Source of the DNA: Strongylocentrotus droebachiensis
Lineage: Eukaryota > Echinodermata > Echinoidea > Camarodonta > Strongylocentrotidae
Direction: 5' to 3'
Assembly: GCA_035222895.1 (NCBI GenBank)
Contig: JAVYIG010000066.1
Span: forward strand, 234,501 to 298,500
DNA: 64,000 bases
Shown: positions 13,613-24,985 of the stretch, piece by piece
Layout: each line of letters begins with the position of its first letter
Position numbering within the stretch: the first letter of the stretch is position 1
Notes under the pieces: model-generated
Seen by the model: only the letters and a program-made list of their open reading frames with translations
Database searches by the model: none
Told to the model about the DNA's origin: nothing
Program-made: the position numbers and the translations under genes

Positions 13613-13901
13613 ATAGTGCGGTATGGTATGTAATCACGTAGGATTTTTTGCCAAAATTGTTTTGTTTTGTTTTTTGTTTTTGTTGTTGTTGTTGTTGTTG
13701 CTGTTTTGGCTTCACAAGGGTCCCAATTGGCCAAAAATAATGGGGTCCAAATTTTCAGACCCCTCCTTTACTTCCTGGGGGGTCCATTCTGGGCTCCAAC
13801 ATGGCTTATATAAAGCGCAATAGGGAAATTTAGTGTCTTCTGGAAAATTTGAACCCCATCAATTTCTGATAGCTTGGACCCCAATGAACCCCCCCCCCCC
13901 C

Positions 13902-13936
<35 letters not shown>

Positions 13937-13986
13937 GCACAAAAGTCCTACGGGAGCTGTTTCAGTGACATACCGTACCACACTAT
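13613..13986. mobile_element. MITE-like element with about 19-bp terminal inverted repeats
   Basis: The left end ATAGTGCGGTATGGTATGT matches the reverse complement of the right end (ATAGTGTGGTACGGTATGT) at 17 of 19 positions. Both ends then lead to a GTAGGA(T/C)TTTT...GCCAA block. The interior has T-rich, GTT-repeat, C15 and A31 tracts and no coding frame. It is a non-autonomous DNA element of unknown superfamily. Confidence 0.7.
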
Positions 13987-16900
13987 CATGCTAACAAGAC
14001 TAAGATGTCAATAATTGTCAAAAACTGTTTTGAAAGGATTTGAGACACTTCTAATCAATATATTATTTGGGAACGATTTCTTTCAAGAAATTTACTGGAG
14101 CATTACAAAAGTGCATACACAACACATGGCATTCTCAATATTAAATATGGATGCATGACTAAAATCGTAATTTTTCCAAATCAATTACAAGTTACCTTCC
14201 CTGCACTGTAATGATGTATAAAAGCTACAAATATTAGGTCTCTTGCATTATCTTGTGGTGAGTCATCATTCCATCACTCAGTTATGAATTGTTCCCTCCT
14301 TCAGCTTTCAACTGGGGCATCTTTTTATCAATGGTATCAATCATTCTGATGCTTTCGGCAGTAAAGATTCTTTTCATTTTAAATCTCCTTGACCTTCTAC
14401 AGAATCGGTATGATCCTTTTTAGATTGAATACGATAGTCTTATTATAAACGTAAAGTTCAGAATTAACTCTGAACCATATTAAAGTTACGTAGAAAAGCA
14501 GATTCATGCAATAGACTCTTGAACGGTTTCTATGGATATACTACATGTACTGTCCACACATATCCATGCTTGTTTTTAAGAATTTGGTTTCAGATATTCT
14601 ACACAGTTCACACTTCATACCCGACAAAATTATTAGAGGATTATTCACACACCATCCATGCATCCATTGATTATTACCCTGATCCTGTACATACTACATG
14701 TACATACTATAATACCATGAGACCTTTCCCCAAGTAGGTGATAACTCCTCCCTAAAATGAATAGTTTCCAGCAATATACATGTATCTTGGATAATTTGGA
14801 CATTTCTATTACCACTGTAAAGTTCTTGAAAATCAACTTCCCCAAATCAGTTTAAATGCAGTTTTGGTTTGTGAGAAATGCACAGAGCTAGAGATAAATA
14901 TAGAAAAAAGCAGAGAGAGAGAGAGAGAAAGAGAGGGGGGGGGGAGGGGGGCAATGGTGTAGGTGAAGTTAATGAACCTACATGTACATGTAATCCTACC
15001 ATCATTTAACAGTACAGTATATCCCTACCTTTCGCTTTTGGAAGAGAAGAAGGGAAGAGAAGAAGGTAAAAAAAGAAGAGAGAGAGAGAGAGGGGTACCG
15101 GTAGTCAGATAAGGGCTTCACTGAGATAATCGCAGTGTCCATTTCAGGTGAAATTGAGACAGGGACCAAGCCAAGGATTGATATTATCCACATCAAATGC
15201 AAGACATGCCCTTATCTCAAATTTGTCATTTGAGAGGCCAGAATCCTGAGGAAAAGATCTCTTAAAGAGTGCCCTGGATTCTACATCAATTTGCAGTAAT
15301 TTGATTTTATTCAAATAATCAAATCACTCATACAAGAACAAGCATCCCAGCCTTCCTACATGATACTGTGGATGTCTGTGGCAAGACATCAAGTCAAGCA
15401 AAACATGCACCAGCATCACACATCAATAACATGACAAATATGTCCAGAGTGTTCAATGCATCACACACTCGTTGCCGATCCTGACCAATTGTAGAAATCA
15501 TGCATCGAGGTCCCACTCCATCAGACTTTTATCCATGATGAAATGCATGGCTGTATACATTATTAGTAACATATAAAAAGTCACTGCACTTTGCATGCAT
15601 CATCCGGATGATGTGCATTATTCTGCAACAAGTCAGAGTGATATTGACATGTAGCAGACATGTGTTAATAATTCACAGGAATTGAACTCATTTCAGTTTT
15701 TTGAACATCGAATTGAAGTCAAGGTTGAATATTGTCAACATGACATCCGAATGTCAAGATCATATTATGATATGTTAATGTGACTTTTAATAGGTCAGAG
15801 ATAGAAGGGGCTCAAAGAGTGAGAGAGATACATGTATGGAGAGGGAAAGGGCGAGAAAGGGAGAGTGCATGGAGAAAGAAAGGGACAGAGGAGAAAGGGG
15901 GAGGAGAAAGAATAAAGGATTACATTGAATATACATGGAATATAAAGCATGACACAAGAGAGGAGAGTTTCTTACAAGTATGTCGTATGTACACGTAGGG
16001 GAAATATCTCAGCCTAGTAGTATACATGCAGGGAGTCTACTTAAAAACAGTAGGAAATACAAAAGTGGAACAAAAATAGTGAGGATTCATTCTTTGTCCA
16101 AGATCACATCATAAAGACATGCACAATGTATACTACGTACTGGTGAAGAAGATTGAAAACTCAACCAATCATATTGATATCAATCATGTTTAATATCCTG
16201 GGGACTGACTCTTCAAACCTTATCAGGGGTATTAAAACTGATACACCAGTAATATTATTAAAGACATCTCATGCTAGTACAGAAATTTTATTTTGCCCAT
16301 GAATTAATACATATACCGCTAGTGTGAATAAAAATTATAACGCCATACAATTTTTGTTCTTTAATATATAACTACCAGCAGATTTATCAAGAAAAAGTGA
16401 TCTGCTTATAAATGTACGTCAATGAATCATCTTTTTAAGCACAATACATGTCATACAAATAAATGTACATGTAGTTCTTGCCGTTCATCTGCAGTTCTGC
16501 CTAGAAAAAATACCAGTGGGCCAATATTGATTACAAGTGGTCTATAGCCATAATCAAGTTTTTAAAATGGAAAGATGACATTATTATCAAAATCACCTTT
16601 GATATCTTGTGATTGCATGAAGGAGGATGTTTAATAAAATAGATGTGTACAAAATAATGATTACCCCAAAAATATCATCTTACATTAGAGTCACTTCATG
16701 CACTCTTTCTTTAATATCTCTTCTAAAGAAATCCAGAGGGGCATTCAATATGGAATTGGAAACCTTCCAGTGAACCCAAAGAATGAAGGAATGTATTTTG
16801 TGTTTGATGCTTTTAGCATCCTACTACAAGAACACTTGCACATACGGTAATAGCTTTAAGAGCAATTCCTACATGTACATGAATGAATCTCTTAAAGACC

Positions 16901-18162
16901 GTCACCACTACTGGGCCAGAAGGGATTAGACCACACAGAGAGCCATCGAGGTCACTGTGACAGGTGGCTATCTCATTAACTCAGCTCTCATTTAACATAA
17001 GAAAAAGAGGATCATGGGGGACCAACAGGCACCGATTGGGGAAGTTTTCTATATAGAGGGAGCAAGTAGCTACAAGTATGGCAGTGTGCCTTTAAAAGTA
17101 AAGACCAGTTTTGGAAACGCCCCCCTCTCAAAAAAAATGAAATGGAAGCTCTTTTTACCAATCATGTGAAAGAATATGTTTTGACTAATTGACTAATACG
17201 TAATGATACAAATTTTGCTGAGAAACCGCCTACTAATTGATATAGTTGGTAAATTATTATAACTATTTGGACCTGATAGATATTGCGCATGTGTCACGTA
17301 GTCCCATATACATCTTTCTGTGTACAGTGCTTGTAACTTTACCAACTGGGCCAAATTTCTTATCATTTTGTTGATTCCAGAACCTTACAGTACAAACCAA
17401 TACTTATACAGTGTATGCTACATGTAGATGATCAACCTTTTCTGATCAATTCCACAATGTTTCTTTCACAATGCAATCGCATGGCCATAACTGGTCTTTA
17501 TCTTTAAGTTTTTAACATGTGACATACAGTGCAAAAAAGTGCACTTTCATGTAGATGCAGGCATACATGCATGTACATGGAAAAAGCTATTTCACTGCAA
17601 ATGCAATATTATCCACCTTGCTAGTTCTTTTCAGTGCTTTTCTAAAATACTACAAAGCTTCCTGCTCTACGCTTCCTCCTACAAAGGTTGCTCCTGACAA
17701 TGGTGAATGCCTGCCAGAAATGATCAATATCGAGATACAAGCCAATTCTGTGAATTAAAAAATCACAAATCGATTACATACTGTACACTGACTGTCTTTG
17801 TCCTTGTCCACACACATCGGAAATGAATATCATCCATCTAACAACATTCTAGCATGGACCTCCTCCCCCTTAGAAATACAAAAAGACAAACAAAGATTAA
17901 AAACTGAAAGGTTGAACAAAAATGAAACCTTCAAAATGAGATGGTGCCAACAAAATTGGCCTATAAGGGGAATGAAGATAAGTTACATGGAATCATCAGG
18001 CAATTCAGGAATGAAAATTCTAATGCTATACATCGAGATAATCCTACACAATTCATTATGGGATATAACCTCTATTCAAAACATCACAGAATGACTTGTA
18101 CACACAAATCATGAGAGGAAGCCTTCACATACTTGTACAATGTACAATTTTCCTATTTCATG
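13987..18162. other. Non-coding, no gene seen
   Basis: No exon-like frame was found. The region holds purine-rich GA tracts around 14905-14955, 15050-15095 and 15815-15915, and scattered TACATGTA motifs. Nothing suggests a gene. Confidence 0.5.
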
Positions 18163-18696
18163 TACCGTTATTAATGGTGTATAAACCGCACTTTTTTGCT
18201 GCCGAAAAAAAATTCTGAGTCGGGGGTGCGGTTTATACACGGTACACCCAAAAATACAAAAACAAACACAAAATTGTTTCGATTTATGCCCCTCCACCTG
18301 GTGCTATGCCTGGCAATGTCTCCCAGCTCAGTAATAGGTGTGTTAACTCCCCACTCGGAAACTAGAACACTCAAATTTGTCTGTAATCTTGGTTTAAAAG
18401 TAATCTTTCTGATAGATCTCAATGTGTAGTTTATAATAATATTTCCTCTAATTTTTCTTCTATTACATGGGGTACCACAAGGTTCTATCCTAGGTCCTCT
18501 ACTGTTTTTTAATTTACATCAATGATCTTACACATTCAGCTGCACCTCGCAGTTAAATGAAAGGCCTTCCCGCATGGGTTTTTTTAACATGGACTTGGCC
18601 TGCTGCCGACAGAGTCAGCAAAAAAAAAAAAATTAGGGCGAAAAAGAGGGATGCGGTAAATACACGAGGGCGGTTTATACACTGTTAATTACGGTA
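18163..18696. mobile_element. TACCGT-ended element, probably Tc1/mariner-type
   Basis: The left end TACCGTTATTAATGGTGTAT, followed by AAACCGC, is mirrored by the right end (reverse complement TACCGTAATTAACAGTGTAT, AAACCGC). Both ends close with TA, as expected for TA target duplication. An additional inverted copy of the terminus (GTGCGGTTTATACACGGTA) lies at about 18225-18244, so the left end alone can fold. The body contains a reverse-transcriptase fossil (18395-18548). No transposase is present. Confidence 0.6.
18395..18548 (+). pseudogene. Non-LTR retrotransposon reverse-transcriptase fragment
   Basis: Read with two frameshifts, the plus strand gives a peptide with the hallmark RT block GVPQGSILGPLLF, then LIYINDL, preceded by an LSDRSQ...NISSNFSS stretch. 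This order is typical of the RT palm upstream of the catalytic FADD/YADD box in Jockey/CR1/L2-type LINEs. One base is missing before GVPQG and the frame shifts again after PLLF. The FADD box and both flanks are absent, so this is a short dead fragment of about 50 codons. Confidence 0.75.
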
Positions 18697-21600
18697 ACTA
18701 CATTAAAGTGACTTGACTGCACTATCTTCTTCGAATTCTGAATTGTAATAATTCACAACGGAAAAGCAAACAAAAGTTTCTGTAGGCCTCTAAGTAAATA
18801 ATCAATCTAGAATCAAGCACTCAGTGAATCAGAGGAATAACATTTCCACTTTTATCTCAACACAGGTTGCCTGGTCATTCTTCACTATTCTCCATATACA
18901 AAACACACATATTTAAAGCTGCAGGGAAAATATCTCCAGGCAATGGGCAATATAATTCACAAGGGGGAAGTAGAATGCTATCTAAACATTTCTTAATGCA
19001 AACTGACATGCGTCAATCAGTACTAATTGTATTTTCTACCAGAGGTGCAGAAATATTAATTGGTCAAAATAAATAATCATGGAGTTTATATAATGCATTG
19101 TTGTATTTGTAGATGGAGGTACTTTCGTTCTACAGGGATGAGATACAAAACATACAGATGTTGAAGCTTTGGGGTAGCGAGTGAGTACATGTAGCTGACT
19201 TGGAAGTTAAAACTAAAGGCTTGCAATATTTAACCTATCATAAAATCTCTAAGTAACATCACCATGTCCATGTACTGTAAGCTAAATGTACCCGGTAGGT
19301 AAATCTGAATACTGTACTCCTTATAAAGGTTATCATGAGAAATGTCCACAATTAATGTATACGATACCTAATTGTACATTTTTTTCTTTTCAATTATTTT
19401 GCTGAGGCAGACATGATTTTTCTGAAAATCATAATAGGTACATGTCAACACACAAGTACACTGTACATGCAGGCCTATATAAATGCACATGTACATGTAC
19501 ATTCAATACAATGAGATTATAACAGAAATACATGTACACAAGGTCTGAAGAAAGATCAGCATCTTACATGTACATGTACAGGACATCTAGGCTACATTAC
19601 AGAAATTCACTGTGGCAAGCAGCACACACTCCTCCCTCCCTCCTTACACTCATTTGGCAGACCAGTGAACACACTGCTATGGTGTAAAGATATCAAATTT
19701 GATCGTGGTTAGCCAATATGTCAGATTTATGCATATGACTCACAGGCGACTGAGCACCTCTTATGCAAGAATCTACACTCCTTTTGTGTGTGACAGCATC
19801 AAAGACCCCTTGTTATTCTCCCAAGACATTGCATCTGCACACGCCTGATTCGGTTTATTCACATCTAGCTCGTACTGAGGAGAAGAAAAAAAAGCTTAGA
19901 AATGTCTGCCCTCTCTTTGCGCTAGCATGGCTTGGCTTGTACACAATAGTCAGGGCAGCGCTTTTTCAATTCATACACCTGCGTTTCAACAGCCACATTT
20001 AGAAAATCCATCAATCACAGTTGCATTTCATTTAATGGCCCATTTATTAATTTAGACAGTTTTATTTGTTCAGGTTCAGAGCTTAATGTTATGGGCACTA
20101 AATAATTATTGCATAGCCCAGAAAGATATTATCCCTTTCAGGAGAAGTAAGGACTTTGTTCATACATTTCTATTAAATAGGAAGGGATTTTGAACAAATG
20201 CAGAACCAACTGTTTACCCTCTAGTATTGTGCAGGCAAATGCATGTATAGAAAATAGATACACATCAATTTTGTAAATTTGTATCAGGCTGAAATGTAGA
20301 AGTGTGTATTTCAACTCCTGAAAATGTAGAACAGAGACTTGTTTAATGGAAAGAAGTATATCTTAAGAACCCACAATGAATTTCCTTTATCAGGGGAAGT
20401 AATATCTTTCCTTCAAAACCCTGCATAACAAACATGGCACCCAATAACTATATACAAGGTCATGGCTAAGAAGCAATAGAAACAGAGAGCACTATTGGAA
20501 GGGGCAGTTTAGGGTTAACCTGGCATCTTTCCAAGGACCTACATGTATACACAGTCCAGTCTCAGCAGACTCTAATAGGATGAGCCAAATGCCCGTGTCA
20601 AACACTGGCAAAAACAATCATCAATGATCAAGCTTACTCCAACATCATGCACAGTGGGGTCAAAGATTTGTGTACAATCTGGTCTTGACATGCGGCAGTA
20701 AATCACCAAAGGATAGGATAAACACCCTACTGAACTTGACTCTGGTTTGAACAGAAACAAATACTCTCTCCTCATGACATTCCTGTGCTCTGTGATCTCC
20801 AGCACAGCTGCTTTGTTTCTCATTTGTTCTTGCCTCAAATGCTACATGAACTTCATGTGGCAAATCTAAAAATGAGCTGCATTTACACTGCAAGCAAGGT
20901 TGTCAATTGTTCTCAAATTCTGGTGTTTCGTCAGTAGTTGCTGAGCAACAGCAAACACGCCGAAATTAAAATTGGATATCCTGCATGACTGCTTCACTTT
21001 CTCACTTGAAAATCTTTAAGAAAATTCTTACTAAAGATTTTAATGTTACATTAAAAAATAAATAATTTTAGCAATGAATTTAGAATAATGGCCTTCAAAA
21101 CTTGTTGTCATTAAGTATAAGTTACGGTATTGTTAATCAGTGTAATAAGTAACTGTCCTCCCCTGTATTGGGAGGTTGTCCTAGGAGCTTCCTCTTCTCT
21201 TTTTTCTTTGGAGGGGGGGGGGGGGGGGGTAATCAAAATATACATTTCCTGAGGGCAATCTTGTTTCCACATGACTACCCTATGTTTTGTGTTGATTCCC
21301 AGCTCTAGTTCAAATGCTCTTAACTCTAGTTTCAGGATTGTCTCACTTTTTGTGGTTCATGTTCACGTACATACATGTACTACATGTATGCACTCACAAC
21401 AAAAAAGGGGCAGCTAATATCCATCCGTACTACAGTCATCCAGACACTAACATTTGAGAATTCATTGTTCTGTTAAAGATATTACTTGCGTTTGTACCCT
21501 TTTTCAAGTGATGTACAATGTCAGAAGATGGGAATCAGAGTAGACTGCTAAGTCCATCAAGAAATTAATTGGATTGTTGTGGGCTAGAGAAATGGCATGC

Positions 21601-24523
21601 ATGCCCAACAGGGTTGACAGAGCCAGGGAAATGTTACGACCATTGACCTGGAAGTACTATGAAACCTGGGGAAACCAAACGTACCATTCAGCATTATTTA
21701 TTCCTCAAATACAGCACTTTGCCTCCTATCTCTAACCCCTGCTCCCCCCCTCCCACAAAAAAAGCATATTGAAACTTTTAGTCGAAAGAAGATGTATTTT
21801 ATATTAGGTTTCAAACTTGTACATGTGTATGGACTTAGGAAACAATTGCAGAAAAAACTACTGAAATTGAAATTTTGTTATGTTTAGACAACTAGTTGTT
21901 GTTTACATAACCTTAAAGTGTACCAATCACCTGAAAAATAATGTGTGTATACATGAAGGTGCATACGCGTGCGTTAAGTAGTCAACACAACAGACGTGTT
22001 ACAGTTCACTGGAAGTATATTTAACTGAAATATCTATTAGTAGAAGATATACATACATGTATGTGTACATGTATTTGAAGCTCTAGTTTGAGTCAAGCAA
22101 CTACTGTAGGGACCTCTTACATCAAGAGCAAAACAGGTTCACTTTAATGTCTAAAATGCTTCATTTGCATGTATTAGACCTTGAATTGTTATATTTATTG
22201 ACTCCCATTTGACTTGATAAAAGCCCTTGAAAATAATCAATTTTTATTATATTGTGATATTATCATCACAGCCATTTTAACCTTGGGAGCGACTCTCAGT
22301 GTTTATACCATTCATTTTTTTCATATCAAATCATTTTCTAACATTCAAATGGCATTTTCTTGGCTTGCGATCTTTCCTCATGTACACTGCTGACTCCAAG
22401 CTGTCTCTGAGATTTCGTTCCTAAAGACTATGACATCTTCTCCCCATGATACATACATGTACGTACTTAATCCAATCAATCAACCCATTAAGACCTGCAA
22501 TATGGTTGTAATGCTATTGAGGTAGATCACTCACTGCACCTGATGTCTAATGCCCAGGAAGGCAAATGCAACTGAGACTCCACAAGCATAAATTGCTTCT
22601 TGCAAAGAAAACCCAAGTACATGTCTACATGTACAGTACCCCACATCGAGACACCACTTATAGGTGTGTGTACAAGTACAATGCAGCAGTACAAGTTTAC
22701 TGTCATCTTTTAAATGATACTTTAGCTTATAACAAGTTTCATTATTTTAATTTATTTATCATTGGATAATTGGTCCAAAGCCCAGATGGGGTTTGAACGA
22801 TGAAAACATTACAAAGAAGAGGGCCAAAAGCCAAAACGTTTTGTTTTAAAAAAAAGAGTTTGTTTAATATGCAGTAACATATATTAAACAGGCTTGCAAT
22901 GTCTTGTAATTTCTTGTCTTTTCATATTCAAATCGCTTTAAACAGGATAACCATGAGGTAATATTACTTACAGGGGAGATTTTCTCGATCTTGTAAGTGT
23001 CAATAAAATTGTCATACAAATTCAAAATACCAGAATTGACTTCGTCATTCGATCATTGGTTCATATGGCGATAAAGAGCCTAAACCAGTAATTTCATAAA
23101 TTGACCTCTACATTTGATAACTGACCTACATGCACACATACACATGTAGGAGCATCACTATCCTGGCTGTGTAGTAAAAGCTGTGCTTTTGATTCTCAAC
23201 ATTTCAAACACCACTGTACAAAACTCAACTGATTTCACTCAAAATCGGTACTTTAGTGACAATTGATGACACCTAAATAGCAGTAAAATACATTTTTTTC
23301 AACTTACTGATGTTAAAAAGAATAATTTAAAAATACAAATTGTAAGTCTAGTGTCAAACTTTGCTTACAGCTGCATCGACATGATTGTGTGCAGTCTATG
23401 CAATATTGTGTGGTGTGTATATTTGTGTATAGGTCTAATAATACCTGCCTCACAGCAAGTATGCAGTGCTAGAGGTCAAACAAATAATAATTCCAAATAT
23501 AGTACAATATGAGAGTGGCAAATCATGTACATGTAAGTACGGAGCAATGTACAGACACCTACTCTGACTTACAGACTGTACATGTACATAAATACTGCAG
23601 ACATTTCACTACAAAGAGAAAGCAGCAGTTACATAACTCTCAACAAAGACTAATAGGGAATTTGAGCGTTATGCAACAGCTCATCCTAATCTCATTTGTC
23701 ATCAGGGTGCCATTGCATAAACTTGCTATTTAATATAGTAACTTTTCATGGAATACTGGATTTTGATTGGCTCTTGAGCAACGTTACCATGGTAGTTACC
23801 ATTGATAGTCCAAGGAGTTTTGATTTGTCAGAAAAAGACATGTGTACTAGTTGTATGCATATATACTTTTTGAATAAAAGTTTCTCTTGACATCTGAAAA
23901 GATAGTCAGAAGATTGTCACATAGCAATAATCAATGACTGCAAAGTGATTCTATTCATAGATATGGTTGGTTACCAAGGGTTTAGGAGAGAATTTAGATA
24001 AATATAAATAAATTGATATAAATTAATTAACAGGGCTCACATTGCTAAAAACAAGTTGTCAACTAACTCTGTTCTACATTTATAATCTATAGCCTAGATG
24101 TTATCAGTTGACAACTAGATTAGTGGTATTACAAATAATGGTCTAGGTCTACTGGCATCATTGGTCACAAATTAGCATCTCTGTGACATGTCTCATAAGG
24201 TCCTCTCCCATTTGCTCAGTACAGAATATTGAATACATTTTCGTAGTCATTGATAAAGAAACCAATTTGTTTCATTCAGGGGTTGTTTCTGTGATGATGA
24301 TATTTAGATTGCATGTATAACTGGGAGGGGACCTTCCAAAGATGAGTCACAGATTTGCTAATTTATGTTTCATCAAATGCAACTTCAAAAATTCATAACT
24401 TTCCTATTTTTTAACGGATTTGCCTTTGTCATCTACATGTACATCTGTTTAGATTTTATTTACCAGTACATCCTTGGTATATCTGTTTCTGTTTTGTGCA
24501 AGGATAACAAAAATTTGCAGACG
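18697..24523. other. Non-coding, no gene seen
   Basis: No splice-flanked coding exon is apparent. The region has a cluster of ACATGTACATGT motifs around 19440-19580, a G18 run near 21212 and one copy of a dispersed repeat (23156-23292). The open frames are short and lack family motifs. Confidence 0.5.
23156..23292 (+). repeat. Dispersed repeat, inverted partner at 41043-41182
   Basis: About 137 bp, from ACTATCCTGGCTGTGTAGT to TAGCAGTAAAATAC, match the reverse complement of 41043-41182 with few differences apart from one small gap. The two copies are 18 kb apart in opposite orientation. No open frame is shared. It is a mobile repeat of unknown type. Confidence 0.85.
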
Positions 24524-24676
24524 CAGAGACGCCGACCTTCATCAACAACAAAAAGTATTCTTAAGAGCAAAAAACAGTATTTTTGAAAACATCTCTCACG
24601 TTAACAAAATCGCCCATCGAGCAGCTTAAAAAAAACGGCAGTACCACATATGCCTACGCGGATCGGAGCGCGACGT

Positions 24677-24700
24677 GCATACAGCAGAGCTGCCAACATT
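24677..24700 (+). repeat. Left target duplication and terminal inverted repeat of the hAT element
   Basis: The 8 bp GCATACAG (24677-24684) directly precede the terminus CAGAGCTGCCAA. The same 8 bp recur at 29758-29765 beyond the other end. An 8-bp duplication and a CAGxGxTGCCAA terminus are typical of hAT transposons. Confidence 0.92.
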
Positions 24701-24917
24701 TGATTTGGGTAATCAGGGAGATTTCTGAGAGAGCAGCATCGAACGACTTCATGTTGGCGGGAACCAAGAATGGCCTTTTAGTGCCCCTGGTGGGGGGGGG
24801 GGGGGGGGGGCAGGGGGCAGGCCCCCCAAAAGCTCTTGGTTTTAAGCCTCTTTGAAACCCTTTTAGAACACATTTTTTCAATGATTTCTCAAAATGGAAG
24901 GCTTTGATATGGCACAT

Positions 24918-24923
24918 TTTATT
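24918..24923 (-). promoter_or_regulatory. Poly(A) signal of the hAT transposase gene
   Basis: Plus-strand TTTATT is AATAAA on the coding strand, about 65 bp past the TAG stop and still inside the element. Its position fits a short 3'UTR. Confidence 0.6.
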
Positions 24924-24985
24924 TGCATACAATTGATAACATATGAACTTCACATCATATTTCAGACTATGAACTCCTGTTACCT

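Noticed and set aside
22780..22800. A GGTTTGAAC-like stretch as a tRNA T-arm
   Set aside because: No acceptor, D or anticodon stems could be placed around it. No other tRNA-like set was found in the window.
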